A DNA stretch of 64,000 nt, taken from positions 1-64,000 of the forward strand of contig NZ_JACHNY010000003.1 in NCBI RefSeq assembly GCF_014199625.1, given 5' to 3'. The notes under the pieces are model-generated. The model did not search any database. It was not told the DNA's origin and saw only the letters and a program-made list of their open reading frames with translations. The first letter of the stretch is position 1; each line of letters begins with the position of its first letter. Origin of the DNA: Sphingomonas abaci (lineage in GTDB: Bacteria; Pseudomonadota; Alphaproteobacteria; Sphingomonadales; Sphingomonadaceae). Of the stretch, positions 35,769 to 44,880 are shown piece by piece. Made by a program: the position numbers and the translations under genes.

Positions 35769-36821
35769 ATGCGGATCGCGATCGTCACCGATGCCTGGAC
35801 GCCACAGGTCAACGGGGTGGTCCGCACGTTGGGCGCGACGCGGGCGCAGCTGGAGGCGATGGGCCATCAGGTGCTGGTGGTGTCGCCCGATCGCTTCCTG
35901 TCGCTGCCCTGTCCGGGCTATGCCGAGATCCGGCTGGCGCTGGCGGGCGCGCGCCGGGTCGGCCGGATGATCGCCGGTTTCGCGCCGGAGGCGGTGCATA
36001 TCGCCACCGAAGGGCCGCTGGGCTGGGCGGCGCGCGCCTGGTGCCGGCGGCAAGGACTCCCCTTCACCACCGCCTATCACACCCGCTTTCCCGAATATGT
36101 CGCCGCGCGCACGCCGCTCAGCGCCGAGCGGATCTGGTCGGTCATCCGCCGCTTCCACGCGCCAGCGCACGCGATCCTGGCCGCGACGGCCAGCGTCGAG
36201 GGGGTGCTGGCCGACCGCGGCCTGACCCGGGTGCGGCGCTGGGGGCGGGGCGTCGACCTGGACCAGTTCGACGCGATCGGGCCGGTCGACGCATCGATCC
36301 GGTCGCTGGGCGGCGAGGGGCGGCCCGTGCTACTCTATGTCGGACGCGTCGCGGTGGAGAAGAACATCGCCGCCTTCCTGTCCGGACGCCATCCGGGGGT
36401 GCGGGTCGTGGTCGGTGACGGGCCGGCCCGCGCCGGGCTCGCGCGGCGGTTCCCGGACGCGCATTTCCTGGGCGCGCGCCATGGCGCGGCGCTGGCAGCC
36501 GCCTATCGCGCCGCCGACGTGCTGGTCTTTCCCAGTCTGACCGACACGTTCGGGCTGGTGATGGTCGAGGCGCTGGCCTGCGGTACGCCCGTCGCCGCCT
36601 TTCCGGTGACGGGGCCGGTCGATGTGCTGGTGCCGGGTGTGGGAGGAATGCACGACGATCTGGACCGCGCGATCGCCGTGGCCCTGCCGTGCGATCGCGG
36701 TGCCTGTGCCGTTTATGGCCAGGGATTTACCTGGGCCGCCAGCGCCCGGCAGTTCCTGTCCGCGCTGGCCCCGATCCCGGTCGAGCGATGGCCCGCGACC
36801 ATGGTTCCGGCGCTCGCCTGA
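35769..36821 (+). CDS. family 4 glycosyltransferase
   Basis: A 350-residue GT-B glycosyltransferase of the GT4 family, similar to mannosyl/diacylglycerol glucosyltransferases. The N-terminal acceptor domain opens with [16 protein letters not shown] (positions about 4-19); the C-terminal nucleotide-sugar domain has [25 protein letters not shown], and the catalytic E-x7-E-like block [20 protein letters not shown]. Likely roles are glycolipid or surface-polysaccharide synthesis at the cytoplasmic membrane. ATG at 35769 chosen for the IVTDAW homology. It precedes purA by 64 bases but is unrelated to it. Confidence 0.88.
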   Translation: MRIAIVTDAWTPQVNGVVRTLGATRAQLEAMGHQVLVVSPDRFLSLPCPGYAEIRLALAGARRVGRMIAGFAPEAVHIATEGPLGWAARAWCRRQGLPFTTAYHTRFPEYVAARTPLSAERIWSVIRRFHAPAHAILAATASVEGVLADRGLTRVRRWGRGVDLDQFDAIGPVDASIRSLGGEGRPVLLYVGRVAVEKNIAAFLSGRHPGVRVVVGDGPARAGLARRFPDAHFLGARHGAALAAAYRAADVLVFPSLTDTFGLVMVEALACGTPVAAFPVTGPVDVLVPGVGGMHDDLDRAIAVALPCDRGACAVYGQGFTWAASARQFLSALAPIPVERWPATMVPALA

Positions 36822-36885
36822 CGATTCGGCATGGACCCGGAGCCTCCGCGCCCTTAAGCGGCGCGCGGACAGCGAAGGAAGAACT

Positions 36886-38175
36886 GTGGCGAACGTAGCG
36901 GTCATCGGCGCGCAATGGGGCGACGAGGGCAAGGGCAAGATCGTCGACTGGCTGGCAAGCCGAGCCGACATGGTCGTGCGATTCCAGGGCGGACACAATG
37001 CCGGGCACACGCTGGTGGTGGGCGACAAGACCTATAAATTGTCGCTCCTCCCATCCGGCCTGGTGCGCGGCACGCCGTCGGTGATCGGCAACGGCGTGGT
37101 GCTGGACCCCTGGGCGTTGAAGGCGGAGATCGAACGGCTGGGCGAACAGGGGGTGGTCGCCACGCCCGACACGCTGCGCATCGCCGACACCTGCCCGCTG
37201 ATCCTGCCCTTCCACCGCGACCTGGACGGGTTGCGCGAGGATGCCAGCGGCGCCGGCAAGATCGGCACGACGCGGCGCGGGATCGGCCCGGCCTATGAGG
37301 ATAAGGTCGGCCGCCGCGCGATTCGCGTGTGCGACCTGGCGCATCTGGGCGCGCTGGAGCCGCAGCTCGACCGGCTGCTGGCGCATCACGACGCGCTGCG
37401 CGCCGGCTTCGGCGTCGGCCCGATCGACCGCGCCGCGCTGGTCGCCGAGCTGGAGGCGATCGCGGGCTTCGTCCTGCCCTTCGCCAAGCCGGTTTGGCGC
37501 GACCTGAACGAGGCGCGCAGCAACGGCAAGCGCATCTTGTTCGAGGGCGCGCAGGGCGTGCTGCTCGACGTCGACCACGGCACCTATCCGTTCGTCACCT
37601 CGTCCAACACCATCGCCGGCGCGGCGGCGGGCGGTTCGGGCCTGGGCCCGTCGGCGGTCGGCTTCGTGCTGGGCATCGCCAAGGCGTATACGACCCGCGT
37701 CGGCTCCGGCCCGTTTCCAACCGAGCTGGAGAACGAGACGGGCGAGCGGCTGGGCACGCGCGGCCATGAGTTCGGCACCGTCACCGGACGCAAGCGGCGC
37801 TGCGGCTGGTTCGACTCGGTGCTGGTGCGCCAGTCGGCGGCGGTGGGCGGCATCACCGGCATCGCGCTGACCAAGATCGACGTGCTCGACGGCTTCGAGG
37901 AAGTGAAGATCTGCACCGGTTACCGGCTGCGCGGTGAGGTGCTGGACTATTTCCCGTCGCATGCCGCCGACCAGGCGCTGGTCGAGCCGGTCTATGAGAC
38001 GATGGAAGGCTGGAGCGAATCGACCGCGGGCGCGCGCAGCTGGGCTGACCTGCCGGCGCAGGCGATCAAATATATCCGCCGCATCGAGGAGCTGATCCGC
38101 TGCCCGGTCGCGCTGGTGTCGACCAGCCCGGAACGGCTCGACACGATCCTGGTTCGCGATCCTTTCGCGGACTGA
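36886..38175 (+). CDS. purA: adenylosuccinate synthetase
   Basis: Joins IMP and aspartate using GTP, the first committed step to AMP. The 429-residue protein shows the P-loop-like [24 protein letters not shown] with the catalytic His, [16 protein letters not shown], the GTP-loop [20 protein letters not shown] and the closing [12 protein letters not shown]. The length is that of bacterial PurA. The start is a GTG at 36886 with AAGGA six bases upstream; no ATG fits the conserved N-terminus. Confidence 0.97.
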   Translation: MANVAVIGAQWGDEGKGKIVDWLASRADMVVRFQGGHNAGHTLVVGDKTYKLSLLPSGLVRGTPSVIGNGVVLDPWALKAEIERLGEQGVVATPDTLRIADTCPLILPFHRDLDGLREDASGAGKIGTTRRGIGPAYEDKVGRRAIRVCDLAHLGALEPQLDRLLAHHDALRAGFGVGPIDRAALVAELEAIAGFVLPFAKPVWRDLNEARSNGKRILFEGAQGVLLDVDHGTYPFVTSSNTIAGAAAGGSGLGPSAVGFVLGIAKAYTTRVGSGPFPTELENETGERLGTRGHEFGTVTGRKRRCGWFDSVLVRQSAAVGGITGIALTKIDVLDGFEEVKICTGYRLRGEVLDYFPSHAADQALVEPVYETMEGWSESTAGARSWADLPAQAIKYIRRIEELIRCPVALVSTSPERLDTILVRDPFAD

Positions 38176-38182
38176 TCGCATG

Positions 38183-38202
38183 GCGCGGCGATATGGCCGC
38201 GC
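38183..38202 (+). terminator. stem-loop after purA
   Basis: GCGCGGC (38183-38189) and GCCGCGC (38196-38202) with loop GATATG begin eight bases after the purA stop. A compact GC stem without a T-run. Confidence 0.45.
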
Positions 38203-38491
38203 GTCAAGGGTGATGACCGCCGACGGGGCCTTGCGCCTCTACGGCGGTCGCACGGCCCGCGGAAGCTGGTGGCGATCTACCCCGTGCCGCTGGACCCGGC
38301 GCGCATCGGCCGATCGGCCTTTTCCTCGGCCAGCCCGTCCTGCCCCCCCCAGGTGGAGAGATGCGGTTGTCGCCCGTATGGGCCAGGCGGGCATGGCCCG
38401 GCCGCACCACCGTCCCAGGCCATCGGGGTTTCCCGCGGCGCGGCCGACCGGTAACAGGGGCGACGTCGATATCCGCCGACGGGGAGCCGCC
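38203..38491. other. intergenic region without recognised content
   Basis: Beyond the purA stem-loop, nearly 290 bases precede the glutathione S-transferase gene. Several short frames cross it on both strands, but none has a convincing start signal or recognisable sequence. A promoter for the transferase is presumably here. Confidence 0.5.
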
Positions 38492-39145
38492 ATGCCGACG
38501 CCATTCCGATTATTCTACAGCAACGGCGCCTGCTCGCTGGCGCCGCATATCGCGCTGGAGGAGACCGGCGCGCCGTTCGAGCCGGTCCGCATCGACATGG
38601 CGTCGGGCGAGCAGCGCGGCTCCGACTATCTCCGCATCAATCCCAAGGGGCGGGTGCCAGCTTTGGCGGTCGGGGACTGGGTGCTGACGGAGAATCCCGC
38701 CATCCTCCAGTTCATCGCCCGGTCGCATCCCGATGCCGGGCTGTGGCCGGAGCATCTGCGCGACCAGGCGCGGGTGGTGGAATGGCTCGGCTGGATCGCC
38801 TCCACCGTCCATGTCGCCTATGCCCATGTCCGCCGTGCGGAACGCTATGCCCAGAGCGATGCCGGCCTGGCGGAGGTGCGCGCGAAGGGGCTGCAGACGT
38901 GTCGCGATCTATGGCAGGCGGTCGACGCCCGCCTGGGCGACGGGCCTTGGGCCATTGGCGACCGATATAGCGTCGCGGACCCCTATCTGCTGGTGTTCTG
39001 GACCTGGGGCGGCGGCTCGGTGCTCGGCTTCGACATGGCGAAGCAGTGTCCGGGCTGGACCGCGCATGCGCAGCGCATGGCGCGACGGCCCGCCGTGCAG
39101 CGAGCCTTTGAGCGCGAGGGTCTGGTCCTGCCCGCGACGACGTGA
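38492..39145 (+). CDS. glutathione S-transferase
   Basis: A 217-residue cytoplasmic GST. The thioredoxin-like N-terminal domain has LFYSNGACSLAPHIALEETG (Cys/Ser in the family's activating position, as in beta-class bacterial GSTs) and the glutathione-binding NPKGRVPALAVGDWVLTENP; the helical C-terminal domain ends SVADPYLLVFWTWG. Beta-class enzymes conjugate or reduce electrophiles with glutathione; the physiological substrate cannot be stated. GGGGAG lies six bases before the ATG. It is convergent with the PEP-CTERM gene at 39.2 kb. Confidence 0.88.
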   Translation: MPTPFRLFYSNGACSLAPHIALEETGAPFEPVRIDMASGEQRGSDYLRINPKGRVPALAVGDWVLTENPAILQFIARSHPDAGLWPEHLRDQARVVEWLGWIASTVHVAYAHVRRAERYAQSDAGLAEVRAKGLQTCRDLWQAVDARLGDGPWAIGDRYSVADPYLLVFWTWGGGSVLGFDMAKQCPGWTAHAQRMARRPAVQRAFEREGLVLPATT

Positions 39146-39204
39146 TCCGGCCATCGGGCGTTCGCCGATACCGGCTTGATGCCTGGGCGGGATCGTCTGG
39201 AACA

Positions 39205-39226
39205 GGGGCCGGCCATGGCCGGCCCC
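39205..39226. terminator. perfect 22-bp palindrome between convergent genes
   Basis: GGGGCCGGCCATGGCCGGCC followed by CC reads identically on both strands (39205-39226). It lies six bases from the stop of the minus-strand PEP-CTERM gene and 60 bases after the GST stop, a position expected for a shared terminator. Confidence 0.55.
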
Positions 39227-39232
39227 GGTCGG

Positions 39233-39772
39233 TCAGGCGAACGCGACTCGACGCCGCCGCAGCGCGTAGCCGGTCATCGCGAAGCCGGCGAGCATCAGCG
39301 CCCAGCTAGCCGGTTCGGGGATCGCCGACGGCTCGAAGCTGGCCTGGCCACCATAGGCGCCGTTGCCACGTGAGAACCCGGTGACGGTGATCGTGTTGAG
39401 CTGCCCGGCGGTGATGGGGATGAGGTTCTGGAACGCCGATTCGAACACGCCGCCACCCGCAACAAACAACTGGGCGGCCACGCCATTGATCAGGACCGAA
39501 GTAAAGTCGAGATCGTTTGCGTTGCCCAAGAAGTTTGCGCTCGTCGTCACGGTGCCGCTGCCAAAGCCGTCGGCAGGCAGCGTGAAGGTGAAGGTGTCGG
39601 TAAATTCACCTGCGGCAATGCCGGTGTTGAAAAAGGCGCCGGCAAAGGTGCCATTCGGCCCGGCAGAGGCTTTGAAATTTGCGCTGCCCACCGGGAAGGT
39701 TGCCGCTTGCGCCGACGAGGCGGCAATAAAGCCGCTCATCGCAATCCCTGCGGCGAGTAGAACCGTTTTCAT
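39233..39772 (-). CDS. small secreted PEP-CTERM protein (FxDxF-like)
   Basis: A 179-residue exported protein: signal peptide (1-24, ending SSAQAAT), a small beta-rich domain with GEFTDTFTFTLPADG, resembling the FxDxF class of PEP-CTERM proteins, and the C-terminal anchor IPEPASWALM plus an Arg-rich end. Function is unknown; such proteins are thought to be secreted with, or anchored in, extracellular polysaccharide. ATG 39772 follows AGGGG. Its upstream region carries a striking TTAACC dyad. Confidence 0.85.
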   Translation of the reverse strand: MKTVLLAAGIAMSGFIAASSAQAATFPVGSANFKASAGPNGTFAGAFFNTGIAAGEFTDTFTFTLPADGFGSGTVTTSANFLGNANDLDFTSVLINGVAAQLFVAGGGVFESAFQNLIPITAGQLNTITVTGFSRGNGAYGGQASFEPSAIPEPASWALMLAGFAMTGYALRRRRVAFA

Positions 39773-40074
39773 TTCAGATGCCCCTGCTGGCAAAATTGCC
39801 ATCGGGCCTGTGAGCGCAAACGCTCTGATAACCAAGGAAGATTTTCGTAATTAACCGTAGGTTAATGCGATTTAACCTAGTCCCCCGCTGCCGCTCGGGC
39901 CCACAGGGTGAGCGATGCCGGGATTGCGCGCCGTCAGCCCCCCCCCTGGCGAATGACGCGACGGCCCCCGCCACCGGTTCGCGGTAACAATGGCCTGTCG
40001 GCACAAGCGGTTAGGCAGGCCGGAGCCTTCGCGGGAGGCCGGCGTTCGCCGCGTGGAACGACAAGGGATGCGCC
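39773..40074. other. 302-base divergent intergenic region
   Basis: Separates the minus-strand PEP-CTERM gene from the plus-strand ZIP transporter gene. Apart from the TTAACC dyad it contains no recognised feature; the right half is GC-rich and gene-free. Confidence 0.5.
39851..39877. promoter_or_regulatory. TTAACC dyad, CtrA-like (TTAA-N7-TTAA)
   Basis: TTAACCGTAGGTTAA (39851-39865) is a perfect dyad with a three-base centre and also fits the CtrA pattern TTAA-N7-TTAA; a third TTAACC follows at 39872-39877. It lies about 80-105 bases upstream of the PEP-CTERM gene start at 39772. CtrA or another regulator may bind; this is pattern matching only. Confidence 0.4.
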
Positions 40075-40833
40075 ATGACGGGGATGTGGGCCGCAGGCTT
40101 CTGGGGCTTAATCGGAGGATCGGCATTGGTCCTTGGCGCATGCGTCGCATGGTTCGCGACTCTGCCCCAACGCCTTATCGCGTCGGTGATGGCGATCGGC
40201 GCGGGCGTGCTGATCTCCGCCGTTGCGTTCGACCTGATGGACGAGGCGTTCCACCAGGGCGGCTTCGATGCCACGGCGATCGGCTTCCTTGGTGGAGCGA
40301 TCGCCTATACCGCCGCCAACATCGTCGTCTCCAGGCGCGGCGCCCGGCATCGCAAGCGGTCGGGCTCCAACCCTGCCGAACGCCAGCCCGACGCGCAGGG
40401 CGACTCCGGTGCGGCCATCGCGATCGGCGCACTCCTCGATGGCATTCCAGAGTCGGTGGTCATCGGCGTCAGCCTGCTCAGCGGTGGCGGCGTCAGCGCG
40501 GTGACGGTGGCGGCCGTATTCCTGTCGAACGTGCCGGAGGGGCTGTCCAGCGCCGCCGGCATGAAGGCGGCCGGTCGCTCGCCCGGCTATGTGTTCGGCG
40601 TCTGGGGTGGCATCGCCATCGCCTCCGCCATCGCCGCCATGATCGGCAACGTGGCGCTGGCGGGCAGCAGCCCGGACCTGATCGCCGGGGTCACCGCCGT
40701 CGCAGCCGGCGCGATCCTCGCCATGCTGGTCGACACGATGATCCCCGAGGCGACCGAAGCCACGCATGACTATTCCGGCCTGATCGCCGTTGTCGGCTTC
40801 CTGCTGGCGTTCGTCCTGACGAAGAGCGGCTGA
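40075..40833 (+). CDS. ZIP-family metal transporter
   Basis: A 252-residue inner-membrane protein with about eight helices. The metal-binding signatures of the ZIP family are clear: GALLDGIPESVVIGV on helix 4 and FLSNVPEGLSSA on helix 5, with their His/Asn/Glu-type ligands. A short charged loop (about 85-115, RRGARHRKRSG) replaces the long His-rich loop of many ZIPs. Predicted import (or flux) of zinc, iron or manganese; selectivity is not readable. It stands alone; no Zur or Fur box was recognised upstream. Confidence 0.87.
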   Translation: MTGMWAAGFWGLIGGSALVLGACVAWFATLPQRLIASVMAIGAGVLISAVAFDLMDEAFHQGGFDATAIGFLGGAIAYTAANIVVSRRGARHRKRSGSNPAERQPDAQGDSGAAIAIGALLDGIPESVVIGVSLLSGGGVSAVTVAAVFLSNVPEGLSSAAGMKAAGRSPGYVFGVWGGIAIASAIAAMIGNVALAGSSPDLIAGVTAVAAGAILAMLVDTMIPEATEATHDYSGLIAVVGFLLAFVLTKSG

Positions 40834-41254
40834 ACGGGGGCGGCATTTGCGCCGGTGGCGAAGCACCCGCGCGTCATGGCGGACGGGAAGGCCGCGTCCC
40901 GCTCGCCATGGCGGCCGGGGCGTCACTCCACCGAGCCTGTCGTCGTGCCCGCCCGCGAAGTCGATCGCCTAGTCGGTGGCGGGAACGGGACGCGCAGGCG
41001 GGGAGGATCCTGCCGTTCGATCCTCACGGCGCTTCCGCCGCCGGCCCTGGTAAATTGACGTGCCATTCGCCGCGCCGACGATCGACGGCATAGAGGCGTC
41101 ATCGTCCGCGATCATGATCGCGATCTGGGACCGTGCGATGCGTTCCGGCATCGCCGTCCTTGAACGGCCGTTCGATGCCGGCGATCGGCGAGTCACGCCC
41201 GCGATCATGGCATCCCAGATGCCGGGTGCTGCAGGGGCCAAAACTGAATGGAAA
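40834..41254. other. 421-base intergenic region before the tRNA
   Basis: Between the ZIP gene and tRNA-Arg no gene is credible. Frames that run through it on the plus strand continue into the antisense of the tRNA and are artefacts. No integrase, attachment-site repeat or terminator was recognised. Confidence 0.5.
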
Positions 41255-41331
<77 letters not shown>

Positions 41332-41373
41332 CTGGAGGGCTCGCCTAGCAAAGCCTTTGGCGGAGCGCCAGCC

Positions 41374-41784
41374 CTAACGTGCAGGGAATCGACGCGTTGG
41401 CGCGAGGGTGACGGGCTGGAAGGGGGCGAGGCCGCAGGCGGCGCCGGTCTGGATCGGCGCGGTGGTGACGACCGTCAGGATATCGGTCGAGCAGAGCCGG
41501 TTGCCGATCGGGCGATAGCTGATCCGCCGCTCGTACCCCAGGCCGGGACAGCCCTGCGCCAAGGTGGTGCGGAAGACGCGGCGGTCGCGCATCAGAAAAT
41601 CGATCACCCGGTCGCTGCGCACCTGGCTTTCGCGGATGAGGTTGGCCGGGATGCAGTCCACCGCCGCGCCCGCCGGTTCGGCCGGGGGCGGGGTGCCATG
41701 GTCCCGCCCATGGTCGCGATCCGGAGTGGCGGCGATCGGTGGCGCGACCGTTAGCATCAGGGGAAGCAGCAGCCAGGATCGCAT
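41374..41784 (-). CDS. exported hypothetical protein (DUF6491-like)
   Basis: A 136-residue protein with a signal peptide (1-18, LLLPLMLTVAPPIAA) and a small Cys-containing domain: AAVDCIPANLIRESQVRSD, IDFLMRDRRVFRTTL, QGCPGLGYERRISY, NRLCSTDILTV. The pattern of CIP..., a 'MRDxRxFRxxL' strand, CPGL and LCxxD resembles the DUF6491 family of periplasmic proteins. No function is known. It lies 16 bases after the nth stop on the same strand and may be co-transcribed. Confidence 0.65.
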   Translation of the reverse strand: MRSWLLLPLMLTVAPPIAATPDRDHGRDHGTPPPAEPAGAAVDCIPANLIRESQVRSDRVIDFLMRDRRVFRTTLAQGCPGLGYERRISYRPIGNRLCSTDILTVVTTAPIQTGAACGLAPFQPVTLAPTRRFPAR

Positions 41785-41800
41785 CGTCGCATCGCCTCCG

Positions 41801-42463
41801 TCAGGCCGCCGCGCGCGCCGGGGCGGCGGGCGGCGGGGTCTTGGGCTTGAACGCGCAGAGATCGGCGACGATGCAGCGCCAGCATTCGGGCCGCCGCGCC
41901 TTGCACACATAGCGGCCGTGCAGGATCAGCCAGTGATGCGCGTGCTGGCGGAACGGGGCGGGGGTGGCCTTGTCGAGCTTCAGCTCAACCGCCAGCGGCG
42001 TCTTGCCGGGGGCGAGGCCGGTGCGGTTGCAGACGCGGAAGATATGCGTGTCGACCGCGAAGGTCTCCGCGCCGAACGCCACGTTGAGCACGACATTGGC
42101 GGTCTTGCGCCCGACGCCGGGCAGCCGCTCCAGCGCCTCGCGGGTGGCGGGCACCTGGCTGCCGAAGTCGTCGATCAGCATCTGCGACAGCGCGATCACG
42201 TTCTTGGCCTTGGCATTGTACAGGCCGATCGTCTTGATGTGCGCCTTCAGCCCCTCCTCGCCCAGCGCCACCATCGCCTCCGGCGTGTCGACGGTCTCGA
42301 ACAGTGCGCGGGTCGCCTTGTTGACCGATACGTCGGTCGCCTGTGCCGACAGCGCCACCGCGACGACCAGCGTGAAGGGGTTGCGATATTCCAGCTCGGT
42401 GACCGGATGCGGATCGGCCTCCGCCAGCCGGTGATAGAAATCGACGACGGCAGCGCGCTTCAC
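41801..42463 (-). CDS. nth: endonuclease III (DNA glycosylase/AP lyase)
   Basis: A 220-residue base-excision repair enzyme acting on oxidised pyrimidines. The helix-hairpin-helix LPGVGRKTANVVL, the catalytic Lys in LSAQATDVSVNKAT and the Asp in VDTHIFRVCNR are present, and the C-terminal 4Fe-4S cluster ligands follow C-x6-C-x2-C-x5-C (CKARRPECWRCIVADLC). The likely start is GTG 42463, two bases after the dapB stop, so the two genes are translationally linked. A Pro/Ala-rich end follows the cluster. Confidence 0.95.
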   Translation of the reverse strand: MKRAAVVDFYHRLAEADPHPVTELEYRNPFTLVVAVALSAQATDVSVNKATRALFETVDTPEAMVALGEEGLKAHIKTIGLYNAKAKNVIALSQMLIDDFGSQVPATREALERLPGVGRKTANVVLNVAFGAETFAVDTHIFRVCNRTGLAPGKTPLAVELKLDKATPAPFRQHAHHWLILHGRYVCKARRPECWRCIVADLCAFKPKTPPPAAPARAAA

Positions 42464-42465
42464 GG

Positions 42466-43194
42466 TCAGAGGCCCAGCACGTCGCCCATGCGATAGCGGC
42501 CGGCGGGCTGCCCGGCGAGCCACAGCGCCGCCTTCACCGCGCCGCGCGCGAAGATGCTGCGGTCCTGCGCCAGATGGCTGAGCTCGATCCGTTCGCCCTC
42601 GGTCGCCAGGATCACGCTGTGGTCGCCGACCACCGATCCGCCGCGCAGCGCCGCCAGGCCGATCGTGCCCTCGCTGCGCGCGCCGGTCAGGCCGACGCGG
42701 CTGTCGACGCGCAGTTCGGACAAGGTCGAGCCGCGCCCCGCCGCCGCGGCCTCGCCGAGCAGCAGCGCGGTGCCGGAAGGGGCGTCGACCTTGTGGCGGT
42801 GGTGCATCTCGACGATTTCGATGTCCCAGTCGGGCCCGAGCCGGCTGGCGGCCTCCTGCACCAGCATCGCCAGCAGCGTGACGCCCAGTGAGGTGTTGCC
42901 GGTCTGGAGGATGGCGATGCGGGTCGCGGCGGCGTCGATTGCGGCATGGTGCGCGGGCGACAGGCCGGTGGTGCCGATCACGATCGGCGTGCCCGCCGCG
43001 ATCGCCGCGTCGAGATGCGACTCCAGCGCGGAAGGCGTGGAAAAATCGACCAGCACGTCGGCGGCGCGCGCCACAATCGCCGGATCGTCCTTCGCCTCCG
43101 ATCCGCCGGCCAGCCGAGCGCCGGCCTCGACCAGCGCGTCGGCGATGGCGCGGCCCATCCGGCCGGCGCTGCCATAGATGCCGATGGCGGTCAT
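42466..43194 (-). CDS. dapB: 4-hydroxy-tetrahydrodipicolinate reductase
   Basis: The 242-residue NAD(P)H-dependent reductase of lysine and diaminopimelate synthesis. The Rossmann start IGIYGSAGRMGRAIADAL, the central GTTGLSPAHHAAIDAAA, the catalytic EIVEMHHRHKVDAPSGTALL (His pair and Lys) and GTIGLAALRGGSVVGDH are all in place. The ATG at 43194 fixes the conserved N-terminus; a much longer frame upstream is spurious. It leads directly into nth. Confidence 0.96.
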   Translation of the reverse strand: MTAIGIYGSAGRMGRAIADALVEAGARLAGGSEAKDDPAIVARAADVLVDFSTPSALESHLDAAIAAGTPIVIGTTGLSPAHHAAIDAAATRIAILQTGNTSLGVTLLAMLVQEAASRLGPDWDIEIVEMHHRHKVDAPSGTALLLGEAAAAGRGSTLSELRVDSRVGLTGARSEGTIGLAALRGGSVVGDHSVILATEGERIELSHLAQDRSIFARGAVKAALWLAGQPAGRYRMGDVLGL

Positions 43195-43328
43195 GCGAGC
43201 GGGGTCTGGTGCTGGGAGTGCGGCATGGGCTCCCCTTCGCACGAAGCGCAGCCGGCCGGAACCGCAAATCGCCAGGGCCGGCAACGCGGCAACGCCGCCG
43301 GCCTCGCGACCGACGGCGTTGCGACATG

Positions 43329-43366
43329 GCCGGGGCGGGGGCGATGGTCCCGCCGCCCCGCCCGGC
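43329..43366. terminator. GC-rich stem-loop after the 43.4-kb PEP-CTERM gene
   Basis: GCCGGGGCGGGGGCG (43329-43343) faces CGCCGCCCCGCCCGGC (43351-43366), giving a long, slightly imperfect stem immediately after the minus-strand stop at 43368. Confidence 0.5.
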
Positions 43367-43367
43367 T

Positions 43368-43904
43368 TCAGGCGAAGCGGACGGCCGTGTTGCGGCGGCG
43401 ATAGCGCGCCGCACCGGCGACCATGCCGAAGCCGAGCAGCATCAGCGCCCAGGTCGCAGGCTCGGGCACCGCCGAAATGGTGACGGTCGCGCCGTTCACA
43501 GTCGGCAGGACGTAGCCGCCGGGGGTCGCCAGGTCGGCATCGGTGATGTTCAGCTTCAGGCCGCCGGTGTAGAGCGGCTGGGCGGCGGTGAACTGGTCGT
43601 CGAACCACGGCTCGACCGAGTCCTGGCCGTCACGCTTGAGGCCGACGCCGAAGTTATAGGCGCCGAAGCCGGCATCGGCATTGCCGAAATACGCGGCATT
43701 GTTGCCGTTCAGGCTGTTGGAGATGGTGAAGAAGACATAGTTGGCGATGCTGTTCTGGATGCCGGCGTCCGAATCCAGGTCGAAGGAGTCGACCAAGCCC
43801 GAATTGTCCGTGATCTTGAAGTTCAGAATGGCGGCCGAAGCGGGAGCGGCGGCCAAAACAGTCAGAGCGGCGGTGCCGGCGAGCAGGGTCTTGATGATCT
43901 TCAT
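43368..43904 (-). CDS. secreted PEP-CTERM protein
   Basis: A 178-residue exported protein: signal peptide (1-24, ending APASAAI), a beta-sandwich-like domain rich in Asn/Asp/Gly (SNSLNGNNAAYFGNADAGFG, PWFDDQFTAAQPLYTGG) and the C-terminal PEP-CTERM anchor VPEPATWALML with an Arg-rich end. No catalytic motif is seen. The ATG has GGAGG seven bases upstream. A 250-base AT-rich region (43905-44154) separates it from the sirtuin; it contains CCTAGGTTAAT (about 43975-43985) and TTAGGCATCTAA (44045-44056), perhaps regulator sites related to the TTAACC dyad at 39.85 kb. Confidence 0.85.
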   Translation of the reverse strand: MKIIKTLLAGTAALTVLAAAPASAAILNFKITDNSGLVDSFDLDSDAGIQNSIANYVFFTISNSLNGNNAAYFGNADAGFGAYNFGVGLKRDGQDSVEPWFDDQFTAAQPLYTGGLKLNITDADLATPGGYVLPTVNGATVTISAVPEPATWALMLLGFGMVAGAARYRRRNTAVRFA

Positions 43905-44154
43905 TTAGGCCTCCGTGTATGACGATTACTTGAGTTCGCCTTTGATCTATCGGTCAGAACCTATCAACAGACAGCCTAGGTTAATAATGTCCTGAAATGG
44001 GACTTGTCGTCTGAGTCTACAATAATCATAGGTGAATCATGATGTTAGGCATCTAACCTAATTTCCTCCATCGCCCGTATTGGCCGGATTCCACGGGCGG
44101 ACCGGCAAAGGCGTCGGTCTGGCCAGCGCCGCTCGCCGCCTCTATCCTGACGTC

Positions 44155-44880
44155 ATGGACCAGCATGGCGCGATCGTCGTCCTGACCGGCGCGGGGATTT
44201 CGGCCGAATCGGGAATCGCCACCTTTCGTGGGCCGGGCGGCCTTTGGGAGGGGCACCGCGTCGAGGATGTGTGCACGCCCCAAGCTTTGACGGCCGATCC
44301 GGCGCTGGTGCATCGCTTCTACGACGGGCGCCGCGCGGCGCTGCCCGACGTCCGGCCCAATCCGGCCCATGAGTCGCTGGCGCGGCTGGACCGGGCATGG
44401 CCGGGCGACGTGCTGATCGTCACGCAGAATGTCGACGACCTGCACGAGCGGGCCGGAACGCGTCGTCTGCTGCATATGCACGGCGCGCTGACGTCCGCGC
44501 TGTGCGCCGCCTGCGGGGCGCGGGCGCCCCATGCCGGGCCGCTGCCGCCGGGCAGTCGCTGCGATGCCTGTGGTGCGGCCGCGCTACGGCCCGACATCGT
44601 TTTCTTCGGCGAATATCCGTACGAAATGGAGCGGATCGAGGCGGCGCTGGCCGCCTGCGACCTGTTCGTGTCGATCGGCACGTCGGGGGCGGTCTATCCG
44701 GCGGCGGGGTTCGTCGCGCTGGCCGCCGCCTATGGCGCGCGCACGTTGGAGCTCAACCTGGAGCCCTCCGCCGGCAGCGACCGGTTTGACGAGACGCGGC
44801 TCGGCCCCGCCAGCCGGCTGGTGCCCGAATGGGTCGATTCGCTGCTTCAGTCGACCCAGTCAAGCCCGATGTCGCGATAG
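44155..44880 (+). CDS. cobB: NAD-dependent protein deacylase (class III sirtuin)
   Basis: A 241-residue sirtuin removing acyl groups from lysine with NAD. Visible features are TGAGISAESGI at 11-21, TQNVDDLHERAG with the NAD-binding Asn/Asp, catalytic His109 (HMHG) and zinc ligands C117, C120, C136, C139. Tyr56 and Arg59 (FYDGRR) form the Y-x-x-R pair of class III enzymes, which prefer succinyl and other acidic acyl groups. The start MDQHGAIVVL at 44155 is taken from family length. Its 3' end overlaps that of convergent era by 34 bases. Confidence 0.92.
   Translation: MDQHGAIVVLTGAGISAESGIATFRGPGGLWEGHRVEDVCTPQALTADPALVHRFYDGRRAALPDVRPNPAHESLARLDRAWPGDVLIVTQNVDDLHERAGTRRLLHMHGALTSALCAACGARAPHAGPLPPGSRCDACGAAALRPDIVFFGEYPYEMERIEAALAACDLFVSIGTSGAVYPAAGFVALAAAYGARTLELNLEPSAGSDRFDETRLGPASRLVPEWVDSLLQSTQSSPMSR

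Noticed and set aside
38308..38323. GGCCGATCGGCC followed by TTTT as a purA terminator
   Set aside because: The palindrome can form only a four-base-pair stem with a four-base loop, and it is over 130 bases from the purA stop; the 38183-38202 stem is a better candidate.
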